Assembly (NCBI GenBank): GCA_024229495.1
Contig: JAAESJ010000093.1
Location: 1 to 34,348 of the forward strand
Direction of reading: 5' to 3'
DNA length: 34,348 bases
Source of the DNA: Verrucomicrobiaceae bacterium
GTDB lineage: Bacteria; Verrucomicrobiota; Verrucomicrobiia; Verrucomicrobiales; DEV007
Of the stretch, positions 16,616-24,688 are shown in pieces; positions within the stretch are counted from its first letter, which is position 1; every line of letters begins with the position of its first letter. The notes beneath the pieces were generated by a model. The model was given only the letters and a program-made list of their open reading frames with translations, was not told the origin of the DNA and searched no databases. The position numbers and the translations under genes are program-made.

Positions 16616-18775
16616 TCAATCGATTTCCGACTCCACGGCTGGCTTGCCCCTTGCGCTAAGTTCCTGCGCAGACTCCGCCACCTTCTTCTGAAGGATTGCC
16701 GCATCATTAATCTGTCGCTCGAGGACTGCGGAATTCCCACCCCCCCGACCAACCTCATTGTCGATGTCTATCGTCCGACGGTTAATCCGATTCTGTGTAA
16801 GTCTCAATAATTTCAACTCGGCACTGGGAGGTAATAATTGAGGTTGTTGTTGTTGTTGCTGCTGCTGTTGCTGCTGCTGTTGTTGTTGTTGTTGTTGTTG
16901 TTGCATCTGTTGAGCAAGCTCAACCGCATCAATTAACTCCTTTAGAGTCATCTCAACCTCCTTCTGTGAGCGCTGGACAAAGCCGTCCGTATTCTGAGCA
17001 TCAAGGAGATCCGCCACGGCCTCCAAATCGTATTTCATTCCCTCAACCACGTTCCGAACAACCACGCTCTTTCCCTCTCCAACAAGTAAAGCTTCAGCCT
17101 CGCCGGCTTGTTGAGACAACTCCCTCTCAACAACTTCAACCCCTCGCAACTCAATGCGCTGGGCTCGCTTAAGCTGTGCGTTTTTTTGCCCCTCACGTTT
17201 CTCATCAAGCGCCAGCACCGCCAAACTTGCTCCCTTCTGCTTCTCCAGCATATCCCGGAACATCTGTTCAAGTTGCGCCAGCTCCTCCATTTGCTGATCC
17301 TGTTGCAATTCCTCAAGTTGATCCTCAACCTCCTGTCTGGCACGCTGCAAATCCTCCAAAGCCCCCTTCTGATCTTGCGCGGCATCATCGGGGTTACCCT
17401 TGGCAAGACTCTCTGCCGCCTTTTCCATTTTACCCTTACCGCTCTCGACCGCCTCTCTGGCTCGCTCCTGACCCTGCTTTAACGGATCTTCCTGCTGCCC
17501 GGAATCTTCCGGAGAGCCGGCAGCAGATTGCCCCATCTGCTCTGCCAATTCGCCGGTGTCACCAGCAGTCTCCTTCTGCTCCTCGGCAAGTTGCTCTAAA
17601 TCCTCTGGAGTAATACCGGCTATTCTGTCCCTTTCTTCTTTGAGTTCCTCAAGGGCATTGTTGAGTTCCTCAAGAGCCTTTCCCTCAGCCTGTTCAGCCA
17701 GCTTGCCCCTGCCCTCAGAAAGCCGTTTCTCCGCCCCACGTTGACTCTGCTCTGCATTCCTCAATGATTCAGCCCCTGGTCTCCCGGAAGGCTTGCTGGA
17801 GCGATCCAGCTGCTGAGGCTTCCCCTCCCCGTTCTCATCAGGTTGTCCTTCTCCGTTCTCATCAGGTCGTCCTTCCCCGTTCTCATCAGGTTGTCCTTCC
17901 CCATTCTCATCAGGTTGTCCTTCCCCGTTCTCATCAGGTTGTCCTTCCCCATTCTCATCAGGTTGTCCTTCCCCATTCTCATCAGGTTGTCCTTCCCCAT
18001 TCTCATCAGGCTTCCCCTCACCGTTCTCATCAGGTTGACTTTCACCGCCCTCCTGGGGACCTTTTTCAACATCTTCCCGCAACCGCTCCGTCTCCTTGCG
18101 CAGCTTGTCTTGTTCTTCAGCAATTCTGTCAAGACCATCTATCCCCTTTGCCGCTTCCTGCGACGTCTTTTCCTTAAGCTCAGCCTGTCGATCAATTAAC
18201 CCTTCAAGCCTTTCAATCTGCTTGTCCAAGCCCGCCACGGCATCATCCTTGTCTGCTAGGATGTCACTCTCATCCTTCAAGGCATCCTCCTGCTCAATGA
18301 GTTTATCCAGAGCCTTCTTCCACTCTTCTAATTTATCAATCTCTTCCTTAAGACGATCTTCCTCATCCTCCTCCTTCAGGAGAAATTCAATTAACATTCG
18401 AACGTCATCAACGGCTTTCTCCTGCTTTTCACCGGCAGTATCGAGCTTGGACAAGTTAAGGAGACCGGTAATCTCATCCATACGCCTTTCGAGCAGCATC
18501 TCCTTGGATGACTTGAACGCCTCAACGAGTTTCTCCGATTGTTCCGGGTAATCTTTCTGCAAAGCGCGGGCAAGCTCTGTAAACTGACGTTCCAGCTCAA
18601 CCACCATACGCTTGATCCGTTGCTGACGAATACCAAGGGGACTATCATTACCTCCAGAGGAAAGTGACTGCCCGTCTCCGCTACCACCAGAGCCATCAGG
18701 ATCAGCACCCTTACACGGCAACAAACCGAATGGTAAAATACCAGATATTGTCAGAACAATGCTTAATTTTATCAC
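16616..18775 (-). CDS. Secreted acidic coiled-coil protein with PDENGEG repeats and 20-glutamine tract
   Basis: A 719-residue protein starting at GTG 18775 with a signal peptide (MIKLSIVLTISGILPFG..., cleavage near GADPDG). The mature protein is almost wholly charged helix: long coiled-coil stretches (about 45-230 and 330-620), interrupted by nine PDENGEG octapeptide repeats (about 245-320) and a Q20 run preceded by a Met near the C-terminus. It has no globular domain I recognise. It lies directly after the DUF4175-like gene (17 bases) and just before the TPR-like gene, so its partner is probably a membrane protein. It could be an elongated periplasmic spacer or scaffold. Some related Planctomycete/Verrucomicrobia operons carry similar coiled-coil proteins in this slot. 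Confidence 0.8.
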   Translation of the reverse strand: MIKLSIVLTISGILPFGLLPCKGADPDGSGGSGDGQSLSSGGNDSPLGIRQQRIKRMVVELERQFTELARALQKDYPEQSEKLVEAFKSSKEMLLERRMDEITGLLNLSKLDTAGEKQEKAVDDVRMLIEFLLKEEDEEDRLKEEIDKLEEWKKALDKLIEQEDALKDESDILADKDDAVAGLDKQIERLEGLIDRQAELKEKTSQEAAKGIDGLDRIAEEQDKLRKETERLREDVEKGPQEGGESQPDENGEGKPDENGEGQPDENGEGQPDENGEGQPDENGEGQPDENGEGQPDENGEGRPDENGEGQPDENGEGKPQQLDRSSKPSGRPGAESLRNAEQSQRGAEKRLSEGRGKLAEQAEGKALEELNNALEELKEERDRIAGITPEDLEQLAEEQKETAGDTGELAEQMGQSAAGSPEDSGQQEDPLKQGQERAREAVESGKGKMEKAAESLAKGNPDDAAQDQKGALEDLQRARQEVEDQLEELQQDQQMEELAQLEQMFRDMLEKQKGASLAVLALDEKREGQKNAQLKRAQRIELRGVEVVERELSQQAGEAEALLVGEGKSVVVRNVVEGMKYDLEAVADLLDAQNTDGFVQRSQKEVEMTLKELIDAVELAQQMQQQQQQQQQQQQQQQQQQQQPQLLPPSAELKLLRLTQNRINRRTIDIDNEVGRGGGNSAVLERQINDAAILQKKVAESAQELSARGKPAVESEID
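16844..16903 (-). repeat. Polyglutamine CAA/CAG microsatellite (20 codons)
   Basis: Sixty bases of uninterrupted ttg/ctg triplets on the plus strand encode 20 Gln residues near the C-terminus of the coiled-coil protein. Unlike the 28-codon tract in the next gene it is mostly CAA, with CAG triplets clustered at 16859-16879. The differing composition suggests separate expansion. Confidence 0.97.
17832..18047 (-). repeat. Nine-copy 24-bp minisatellite encoding PDENGEG
   Basis: Nine units of 24 bases start at 17832 and then every 24 bases to 18024, each opening with ttctcatcagg on the plus strand. They encode Q/K/R-PDENGEG octapeptides. Inner units are nearly identical (differences at single positions such as ccg/cca), the outermost differ most, the usual pattern for expansion by unequal exchange or slippage. 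Unit size keeps the frame. Confidence 0.97.
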
Positions 18776-18792
18776 GCCTTTGGTTATTATTG

Positions 18793-21048
18793 TTAACGAT
18801 TAGTATTGTCTTTATCTTCCTCAACCGGATTCTCCTTCGGTTCAGGTGCACCATTTCCGCGCAGGACCTCCTTAAGGGATTTCTCCTTGGCCTTCTTTGT
18901 CATCACCCGCATGCGCTCCTGTGCACGCTGAATTTCATAAAGCAAGTTAACCGCCTGCTGATACCCTTCATTGCGGACCATATGAACGAGAACTTCACGC
19001 ATTACCGCAATGACGTTTCTCTGGGCATTCTCAACCGAGGAAAATGAAGCATTGCGTCGCTCAAGCTCGGCTACTCTCCTCGCTGAATCCAGGCCAACTG
19101 ACGCAGCAGGCAGCGCCCCGTCCAGCAGAGATGAAAGCGGGGCAATGACCTTCTCTTTCAGGCGGGCTTTCAACACACCCTCTTCCTCCTCGAGTCGATT
19201 ATTGCTTATCTCCTGCAGCATCCCCTCCAGACGGGAAACGATAGGCGTCAAGTTTGAACCAAGCAGTTTTTGACGCTTCTGCAGGGCAACAACACGCTCG
19301 CGTTGAGACGGTTCAAGCACCTTAAGTTCACGGCACTCTGCTGCAAGCGCCCCCGTATCGGTAAGCAACAAGTCCTGCTTCTTGATCATTTCCGACAGGA
19401 CCTGCCTTTGTTCCTTCTCACGCCTTAATAAATCCGTCCTTAATTCAGCCTCGCCCACGACCCGCAAAAGAATCTTTGTCGACTCACCTGACTTTGGCCC
19501 GGTGACAGTGTCATTGTCTGTTGCTCGGAATTGGATGCCCAATCGGGAATTAACGGGAATCTCAAGCGGAGCGATTTCAATGGCTCCATCAAGAGGCAAA
19601 TGCTTGCCGCCAATAACATCAGCCACTCCATCCAATTGCAACAATCCCTGAGACTGTTCTCGTTCACTGTTATCTTCTTTCCACGTATAGATAATCTCCG
19701 CGGAATCGACGGCATAATCATCCTCTACTTCGCCGTTAAAAGGCAGCCTTGCCCCAGGCACCACCATTCCACTCACCCCGTTAAACGACACTCTTACTCG
19801 GGGTTTACGATCATGCTTAAGCTTTATCTTGAAGCGCGCCGGATCCCTTGATCCAAGGCCACTGAAATCCTCACTGCCGGGTAGCCGGACGACCTCACGG
19901 TCCTCGACCTGTAAGTCATAAGTTCCGGAAACCACATTGACTGCTGGAATCACGCCGGAGAACTTCCTTCCATCTACGATTAACTCATGTCGCTCACCTC
20001 CACAGCTCAACAATGCTGACTTAAGAGGCTTATCGCTACTCCCCTCAACATGGAGAGCGGTGCCATTAAGCAAATAATAAGGCCCCGCGCCAACAGGCAA
20101 ATCAACCCTTTCCTCGCCAGTATATTCCGGCCCAACAGCAACAAGAGATAACTCTCTGAGTTCCGGCCTGTTGAGCAACTTCACATTGATCCATTCAGTT
20201 TGACTCTCTCTGCTAATGACGCGGAACTCGAAAGGCTCGAGGACATTACCAATCTCAACACGGAATTCATCACCCTTCGCGCTGGCGGTCATGGACTCAG
20301 TGCGCCGACCACTGACTGACTTAAACTCCAGCTCTACCTTCTTTGGGAGTGATTGATAGCCTTTACGGACAACCGCACTAATCACCCAGTCATCGCCCTT
20401 TGGTAATTGCAGCTCACCTTGCTTCACTCCCGCAACATCAAGGAAATAGTCCTGGGGCCACTGCTCGTTGCCCAGCATCACATTACGATTAAACCAAATC
20501 CCCAACGGCTTGGTTAAAATGCTGCCGGCACACAACCCCGCAAAAGTGATTAGAAGAACTACCAGAGCAACGAGATGCATTCGTAATCTCGCCAGACGGA
20601 AAACCTTATCAAAGCTAATTCCATCACTTGCCCTTTCCCCCATCTCAATGGTTTTCTTGACCATTCCTTGCGAGACATTTTCATCCTCGCCTATCTTCAT
20701 GCGCGAAAACTCGAGGGCGCTGATCAGGCTTTCCTTAAACTCCTTGCCGCTTTTTTCAGCCTGTAACAATAATGCGTCGTCGCTAATCCTTGAAAACAAA
20801 GGCGCTAACAAATATTTCCATAATGTGTAAGAAAGAACAGCCGAGCCAAGCAACAACGTGATCAATCGCTGCGACCAGTCCATCCTGAAACTGCTATCCA
20901 GCCAGTAGTCAACCGCCACAATGCCGAACAACCACACAAGAAACCTGTTCAATCCAGAAACCAAGAAAAACCTCTGTACCAATCGGCGCATTGCACCGAT
21001 CTTTTCATCGATCGCAACGGGAACGTTTTTCTTTTCTTTGCGTGACAT
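18793..21048 (-). CDS. DUF4175-like membrane protein with large periplasmic domain
   Basis: A 751-residue membrane protein. Helices lie at about residues 30-47, 60-79 and 160-181 (counted from ATG 21048), then a large extracytoplasmic part with Ig-like strands (about 200-490) and a C-terminal helical domain rich in Glu/Arg (about 530-720). The layout matches the poorly characterised DUF4175 group found next to BatA/VWA genes in this phylum. I chose ATG 21048 because AGGGA lies eight bases upstream. ATG 21069, touching the preceding TGA, has no such site and is the alternative. The gene sits between the VWA gene and the coiled-coil gene. No enzymatic motif seen. Confidence 0.75.
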   Translation of the reverse strand: MSRKEKKNVPVAIDEKIGAMRRLVQRFFLVSGLNRFLVWLFGIVAVDYWLDSSFRMDWSQRLITLLLGSAVLSYTLWKYLLAPLFSRISDDALLLQAEKSGKEFKESLISALEFSRMKIGEDENVSQGMVKKTIEMGERASDGISFDKVFRLARLRMHLVALVVLLITFAGLCAGSILTKPLGIWFNRNVMLGNEQWPQDYFLDVAGVKQGELQLPKGDDWVISAVVRKGYQSLPKKVELEFKSVSGRRTESMTASAKGDEFRVEIGNVLEPFEFRVISRESQTEWINVKLLNRPELRELSLVAVGPEYTGEERVDLPVGAGPYYLLNGTALHVEGSSDKPLKSALLSCGGERHELIVDGRKFSGVIPAVNVVSGTYDLQVEDREVVRLPGSEDFSGLGSRDPARFKIKLKHDRKPRVRVSFNGVSGMVVPGARLPFNGEVEDDYAVDSAEIIYTWKEDNSEREQSQGLLQLDGVADVIGGKHLPLDGAIEIAPLEIPVNSRLGIQFRATDNDTVTGPKSGESTKILLRVVGEAELRTDLLRREKEQRQVLSEMIKKQDLLLTDTGALAAECRELKVLEPSQRERVVALQKRQKLLGSNLTPIVSRLEGMLQEISNNRLEEEEGVLKARLKEKVIAPLSSLLDGALPAASVGLDSARRVAELERRNASFSSVENAQRNVIAVMREVLVHMVRNEGYQQAVNLLYEIQRAQERMRVMTKKAKEKSLKEVLRGNGAPEPKENPVEEDKDNTNR

Positions 21049-21069
21049 CGTTTGATTCCCTGCAAGCAT

Positions 21070-23550
21070 TCAAAGGAGGCGGAACTTCTTCCTCAGCGCC
21101 CATTCAAGGGTTAATAATCCTGCCAGTAAGACCAATAAAGCAGTATTATCCCAGACGGGTTTCGGAGGACTCTCAAAAGCAAGATTCTTGACGCGATCCG
21201 GCAACGCAGATGAAAGGCCAGCCACCTCATCAGGATTGAAATAGGCACCACCTGAAGAGCTTGCCATGTCAATAAGACGCTCTCTGTCCAGCCATGCATC
21301 TTGGATCTCCTTAAGCGGAAGCGTTACGGTAAAGTTTGAGTCGATCTCTATCTTTTCACCAACTTCCCCAGGCAAAACAACCGACACACGGTGGCCGCCC
21401 TGGAGAGCTGCCGCAAAGAGAAGTTCGTAATGACCAACCTGTCCGGATTGCTGCACAAAAGTGACCTCTGAGGTCGATCCGTCAGGAAGACGCATCTCAC
21501 CTTTAACCTCCTCAACCGCCAATGGCTCAAAGTTCTGCTGCTTCAGGCGGGCTGATATCCTTACGCGATCTCCCACCTGGTATCTAAACCTCTCTGTTTC
21601 TATTAACCCGCGGCGCTTACCTGCAAGCGAGCGTCCTTCCACTAGATAACGAACTGTCTGAATCCAGAACCGTTTAAAGAACTCGGCATCAAGCCCCTTC
21701 GTGCGCCACCTCCAAGTTCCATCAAATCCGAGATAAGTGGTTCGCCCTGATCCAAATTGCCCGGTTACAAGCAACGGGCGGGCTATCTCCCGCCGCCGGA
21801 GGGTGGAATCGGAATGCTCAATCAAAACCCGAGCCGCAGGCGCAGCTCTTAGAGCCGGGAAGCTCCAATAGGTTCCGGGCAGCTTCTTCCACTGCATTAA
21901 GGTCTGCTGAACGTCATTGAAAAATCGCATGATTGGTTGATCTGCATTAGATGCCACGACAGCCAGTGGCCATTCCCGGTTATTGGGTGAAAGCAAGCTG
22001 CTTACCTCCATGCTACCCACATCCCCAAGCTCAACCGGCAGCAACTCTGAAATTCCTGCCGTCCGGGCATCAGTGAGAAACCTGCCGGAAAACACCGGCC
22101 CCGGCATATAGAGCAACCCGCCAGAATGCTCGCGAACGAATTGCTTCAAGAGTTCAATACCATCTTCATCGAATTCCATGGGATCCGGGTCCAGCAAAAC
22201 AACAACATCATAATTAAACAGCTCCTCTCGAGTTGCAGGCAAAGCATTAATTGGAGTGTTGCCCTGCTGCTGACGCCCATCATCGAGGCTCTGTAGCCAG
22301 CATGATACATTGATCATTTTCTCCCTGAGAAGCAGCCGCACAAGAGCACGATATTCCCAACTTGGCCCCCCGGAGACCACCAGCACACGGGCATTATCAT
22401 CAAGCACCTTCACTCGTGCCGGAGCAGAGGGCTCATTATCCTCAATATTAGATTCTCCCTCAAGAAAATCTGCACGCACAGTTAATAGTTTCTCACCAGG
22501 AGTCTTTGGCGTATGTGAGAAATCAACGCGCAGTTGACCTCCCTCGGCAGGAATATCCACATCCTTGCTCTCAATGATCTTTTCGACTTGCTCCCCACCC
22601 TCAGATTCACTCAATTCAACAAGTGAAACCTTAACAGAATCCTCACTCAATCCCTCAGCCCTCAAAACAGCCTGAATCTGGAATGGGTCATTGTTCCAAA
22701 CCTGAGGATCAGCATACAAATTGGAAACACTAAGATTCTGGGGACGATCAGGGTCACCCACTCCTATAAAGAAAACCGGTATATTACGTTTCCTTGCCTC
22801 CTGCACAGCATCCTCCGGATCGCTTACCACATTATGCTGACCATCGGTAATGACAACCAATGCAGATGTGAGCTTTTCGGAAAGAGCCTCACGAACGGCA
22901 CGAGTAATATCAGTAGCAGAACCATTGGCCGCGAAGGCGGGTAAAGTCATCGGGACCGTATTGGACTCATCATTCACTTCCTCGGAGACCACTTCACCAA
23001 TACCGGGGACATCATGAGCCTCGACGCTTCCAGAGAAGTCAAAAACTCGCACTCGCCCCTTCTCTGCAAGATTTTTTAAGAGAAGCCCCTCATCTTTATC
23101 AAACATTCGATTCGCAACATCCACCCGTGAAGGCTTCTTCAAGCGCAATTCTTCGACAGAGATTCCCATAACCGATGCGGCTGAACTTGCCGCCCTGTCA
23201 TCGATATAGCGATCCGCTGTATTCATCGATTGTGAAGTATCCCTCAACAATGCCAGCACAGGCCGCAATGTCCGGGACTTGGTATAACTGATCGAGGGCT
23301 CCAGAAAAACAAACAACAGCACAGCTCCAACGGTTAAACGAAAAGCCGCAAGCAAATGCTTCGCCCACATAGGGCAAGAGGAATTTTCACGGCGATAAAC
23401 ACGAAGAACAAACCATGCAACCAGAAACACCACAGCAATAAGCACAAACACTCCCCACGACTCAGGAAGGTTGGCAAATCGGAAGGCGATCTCTGCATCT
23501 TCAGGAATCTTGTCCTTATCGACCCCCAATAACTGTAACCACTTACTCAA
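21070..23550 (-). CDS. VWA plus GATase-like membrane protein
   Basis: This 826-residue protein has two N-terminal helices (about 32-50 and 66-83), a von Willebrand A domain with an intact DTSQS metal site (104-108) and the VVITDGQHN strand (MIDAS region) further on. After it come Ig-like strands and a periplasmic class I glutamine-amidotransferase-like fold (from about residue 390, RVLVVSGGPSWEYRALVRLL) and a C-terminal helix (about 802-818) ending in a basic tail. The GATase-like part lacks the Cys-His-Glu triad seen in true amidotransferases as far as I can tell, so it is probably a binding module. The start is TTG at 23550, since the frame upstream has no ATG before the preceding gene's stop. 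It resembles BatA in the same operon, but is longer. Confidence 0.85.
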   Translation of the reverse strand: MSKWLQLLGVDKDKIPEDAEIAFRFANLPESWGVFVLIAVVFLVAWFVLRVYRRENSSCPMWAKHLLAAFRLTVGAVLLFVFLEPSISYTKSRTLRPVLALLRDTSQSMNTADRYIDDRAASSAASVMGISVEELRLKKPSRVDVANRMFDKDEGLLLKNLAEKGRVRVFDFSGSVEAHDVPGIGEVVSEEVNDESNTVPMTLPAFAANGSATDITRAVREALSEKLTSALVVITDGQHNVVSDPEDAVQEARKRNIPVFFIGVGDPDRPQNLSVSNLYADPQVWNNDPFQIQAVLRAEGLSEDSVKVSLVELSESEGGEQVEKIIESKDVDIPAEGGQLRVDFSHTPKTPGEKLLTVRADFLEGESNIEDNEPSAPARVKVLDDNARVLVVSGGPSWEYRALVRLLLREKMINVSCWLQSLDDGRQQQGNTPINALPATREELFNYDVVVLLDPDPMEFDEDGIELLKQFVREHSGGLLYMPGPVFSGRFLTDARTAGISELLPVELGDVGSMEVSSLLSPNNREWPLAVVASNADQPIMRFFNDVQQTLMQWKKLPGTYWSFPALRAAPAARVLIEHSDSTLRRREIARPLLVTGQFGSGRTTYLGFDGTWRWRTKGLDAEFFKRFWIQTVRYLVEGRSLAGKRRGLIETERFRYQVGDRVRISARLKQQNFEPLAVEEVKGEMRLPDGSTSEVTFVQQSGQVGHYELLFAAALQGGHRVSVVLPGEVGEKIEIDSNFTVTLPLKEIQDAWLDRERLIDMASSSGGAYFNPDEVAGLSSALPDRVKNLAFESPPKPVWDNTALLVLLAGLLTLEWALRKKFRLL

Positions 23551-23589
23551 TCTCTTAATAATGTTAAACGAAAAACAGGCAGTATAAAA

Positions 23590-24666
23590 TCAACGAGCAA
23601 AGATCGGCAGCATATCATTGGGCATCTGAAGAATGATACAGGCCATTGCCGTGGCAAACTCCGGACCATAGGAGGAATCAGTCCAGGCTCCGCTCCCGGA
23701 CTGTGACGAAATTAACTTGTCTCGAATGCCAGGGTACCAGTCATTCCAGTGATCGCCACCTGCATGCCACATTGCCTGAACCGCATAATAATGACCGTAA
23801 TAGAAATAATGTCGCTCTGGAGTATCCTTGCGTCGCTTTAGATATTTGAGTCCCTTTTCAATTTGCGGCCCATCATATATCCCGGCACTAAAAAGCGACA
23901 CAACACCTGCTCCGGTAAGGGCAAAGGTAGTATGCCCTCCTCTCATGGTATACCGGAAACTGCCATCACCCGTCTGGCTTTTCTTTACGTATTCAATGCA
24001 CTTCTCTCTGGCCGCATCAGGCACATTGATTCCGGAGTCACGAGCCGCCCGCAATGCCATGATCTGACAAACTGTTACCGAGAGGTCAGCATCACTCTTG
24101 ACCGGCCGATAGCGCCACCCTCCCTGTTCATTTTGAGCGGCAAGAGTGCATTTAACAGCCATACGAAGCTTCTGCCCCAATTCTCGCTTTCTCGACATCC
24201 CATAAGCCTGCGACATGCAAAGCATGGCAAAACCATGGGCATACATGTTGCCAACAGCTCCCGTGCCACGGGCAATATAACCCGTAGGACCAGTATGCCG
24301 GGTCAAGAAATCAGCGCACAGGTCGACTTGCTTACCAAATTTCCCCACACCAGGAGTGCTCCCCTCACTCATGAACGCAAGTCCGCCAAGCCCACATATA
24401 CCGACACTTCCGGCATAACCTGAAGCCCCAAATGCCCCCCGGTCATTTCCTCTCTGTATTTGACGCCCTGCAAGATATCGCAATCCCTTGTTAACTGCCT
24501 CCCGTGTAGCCTTGGTCATCAGTTCATCAGCCGTTTTCTCCTTAACCTGGCCCAATCCCATTAATGAATTCTGCGCACCGATACTGCACGCTCCAGTTAA
24601 TCCGGCGAAGCGCAAGAAACGTCGCCTTCCCAGCAAATCGGATTCTAATATATTGTTATCCTGCAT
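23590..24666 (-). CDS. Tat-exported squalene-cyclase/prenyltransferase-like repeat protein
   Basis: A protein of 358 residues (from ATG 24666) with a twin-arginine signal GRRRFLRFAG and a hydrophobic stretch, so it is exported folded. The mature part has alpha-alpha toroid repeats typical of prenyltransferase and squalene-cyclase-like proteins (GLRYLAGRQ, CADFLTRH, CTLAAQNEQGGWRYRP, CIEYVKKSQTGDGSFRYT, GLKYLKRR, KLISSQSGSGAWTDSSYG). I see neither the DxDD motif of squalene-hopene cyclase nor the GCGEQ thioester of complement-like proteins, so it is probably a binding scaffold. The frame extends to ATG 24708, overlapping the preceding gene by 20 bases; the ATG at 24666 gives a normal-length Tat signal. 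Confidence 0.85.
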   Translation of the reverse strand: MQDNNILESDLLGRRRFLRFAGLTGACSIGAQNSLMGLGQVKEKTADELMTKATREAVNKGLRYLAGRQIQRGNDRGAFGASGYAGSVGICGLGGLAFMSEGSTPGVGKFGKQVDLCADFLTRHTGPTGYIARGTGAVGNMYAHGFAMLCMSQAYGMSRKRELGQKLRMAVKCTLAAQNEQGGWRYRPVKSDADLSVTVCQIMALRAARDSGINVPDAAREKCIEYVKKSQTGDGSFRYTMRGGHTTFALTGAGVVSLFSAGIYDGPQIEKGLKYLKRRKDTPERHYFYYGHYYAVQAMWHAGGDHWNDWYPGIRDKLISSQSGSGAWTDSSYGPEFATAMACIILQMPNDMLPIFAR

Positions 24667-24688
24667 GGTAAATTCTCGCATTCTAAAA

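Noticed and set aside
17832-18047. CRISPR-like array
   Set aside because: Units are contiguous 24-mers without unique spacers, in frame in a coding sequence, and no cas genes are near.
17764-18199. Plus-strand ORFs rich in HSHQVVLP or SFPILIRL repeats
   Set aside because: Antisense shadows of the 24-bp minisatellite; the minus-strand reading has a signal peptide and coiled coils on both sides.
21072-21079. AAAGGAGG on the plus strand
   Set aside because: Strong Shine-Dalgarno look, but no plausible plus-strand gene follows; it lies in the 3' end of the VWA gene.
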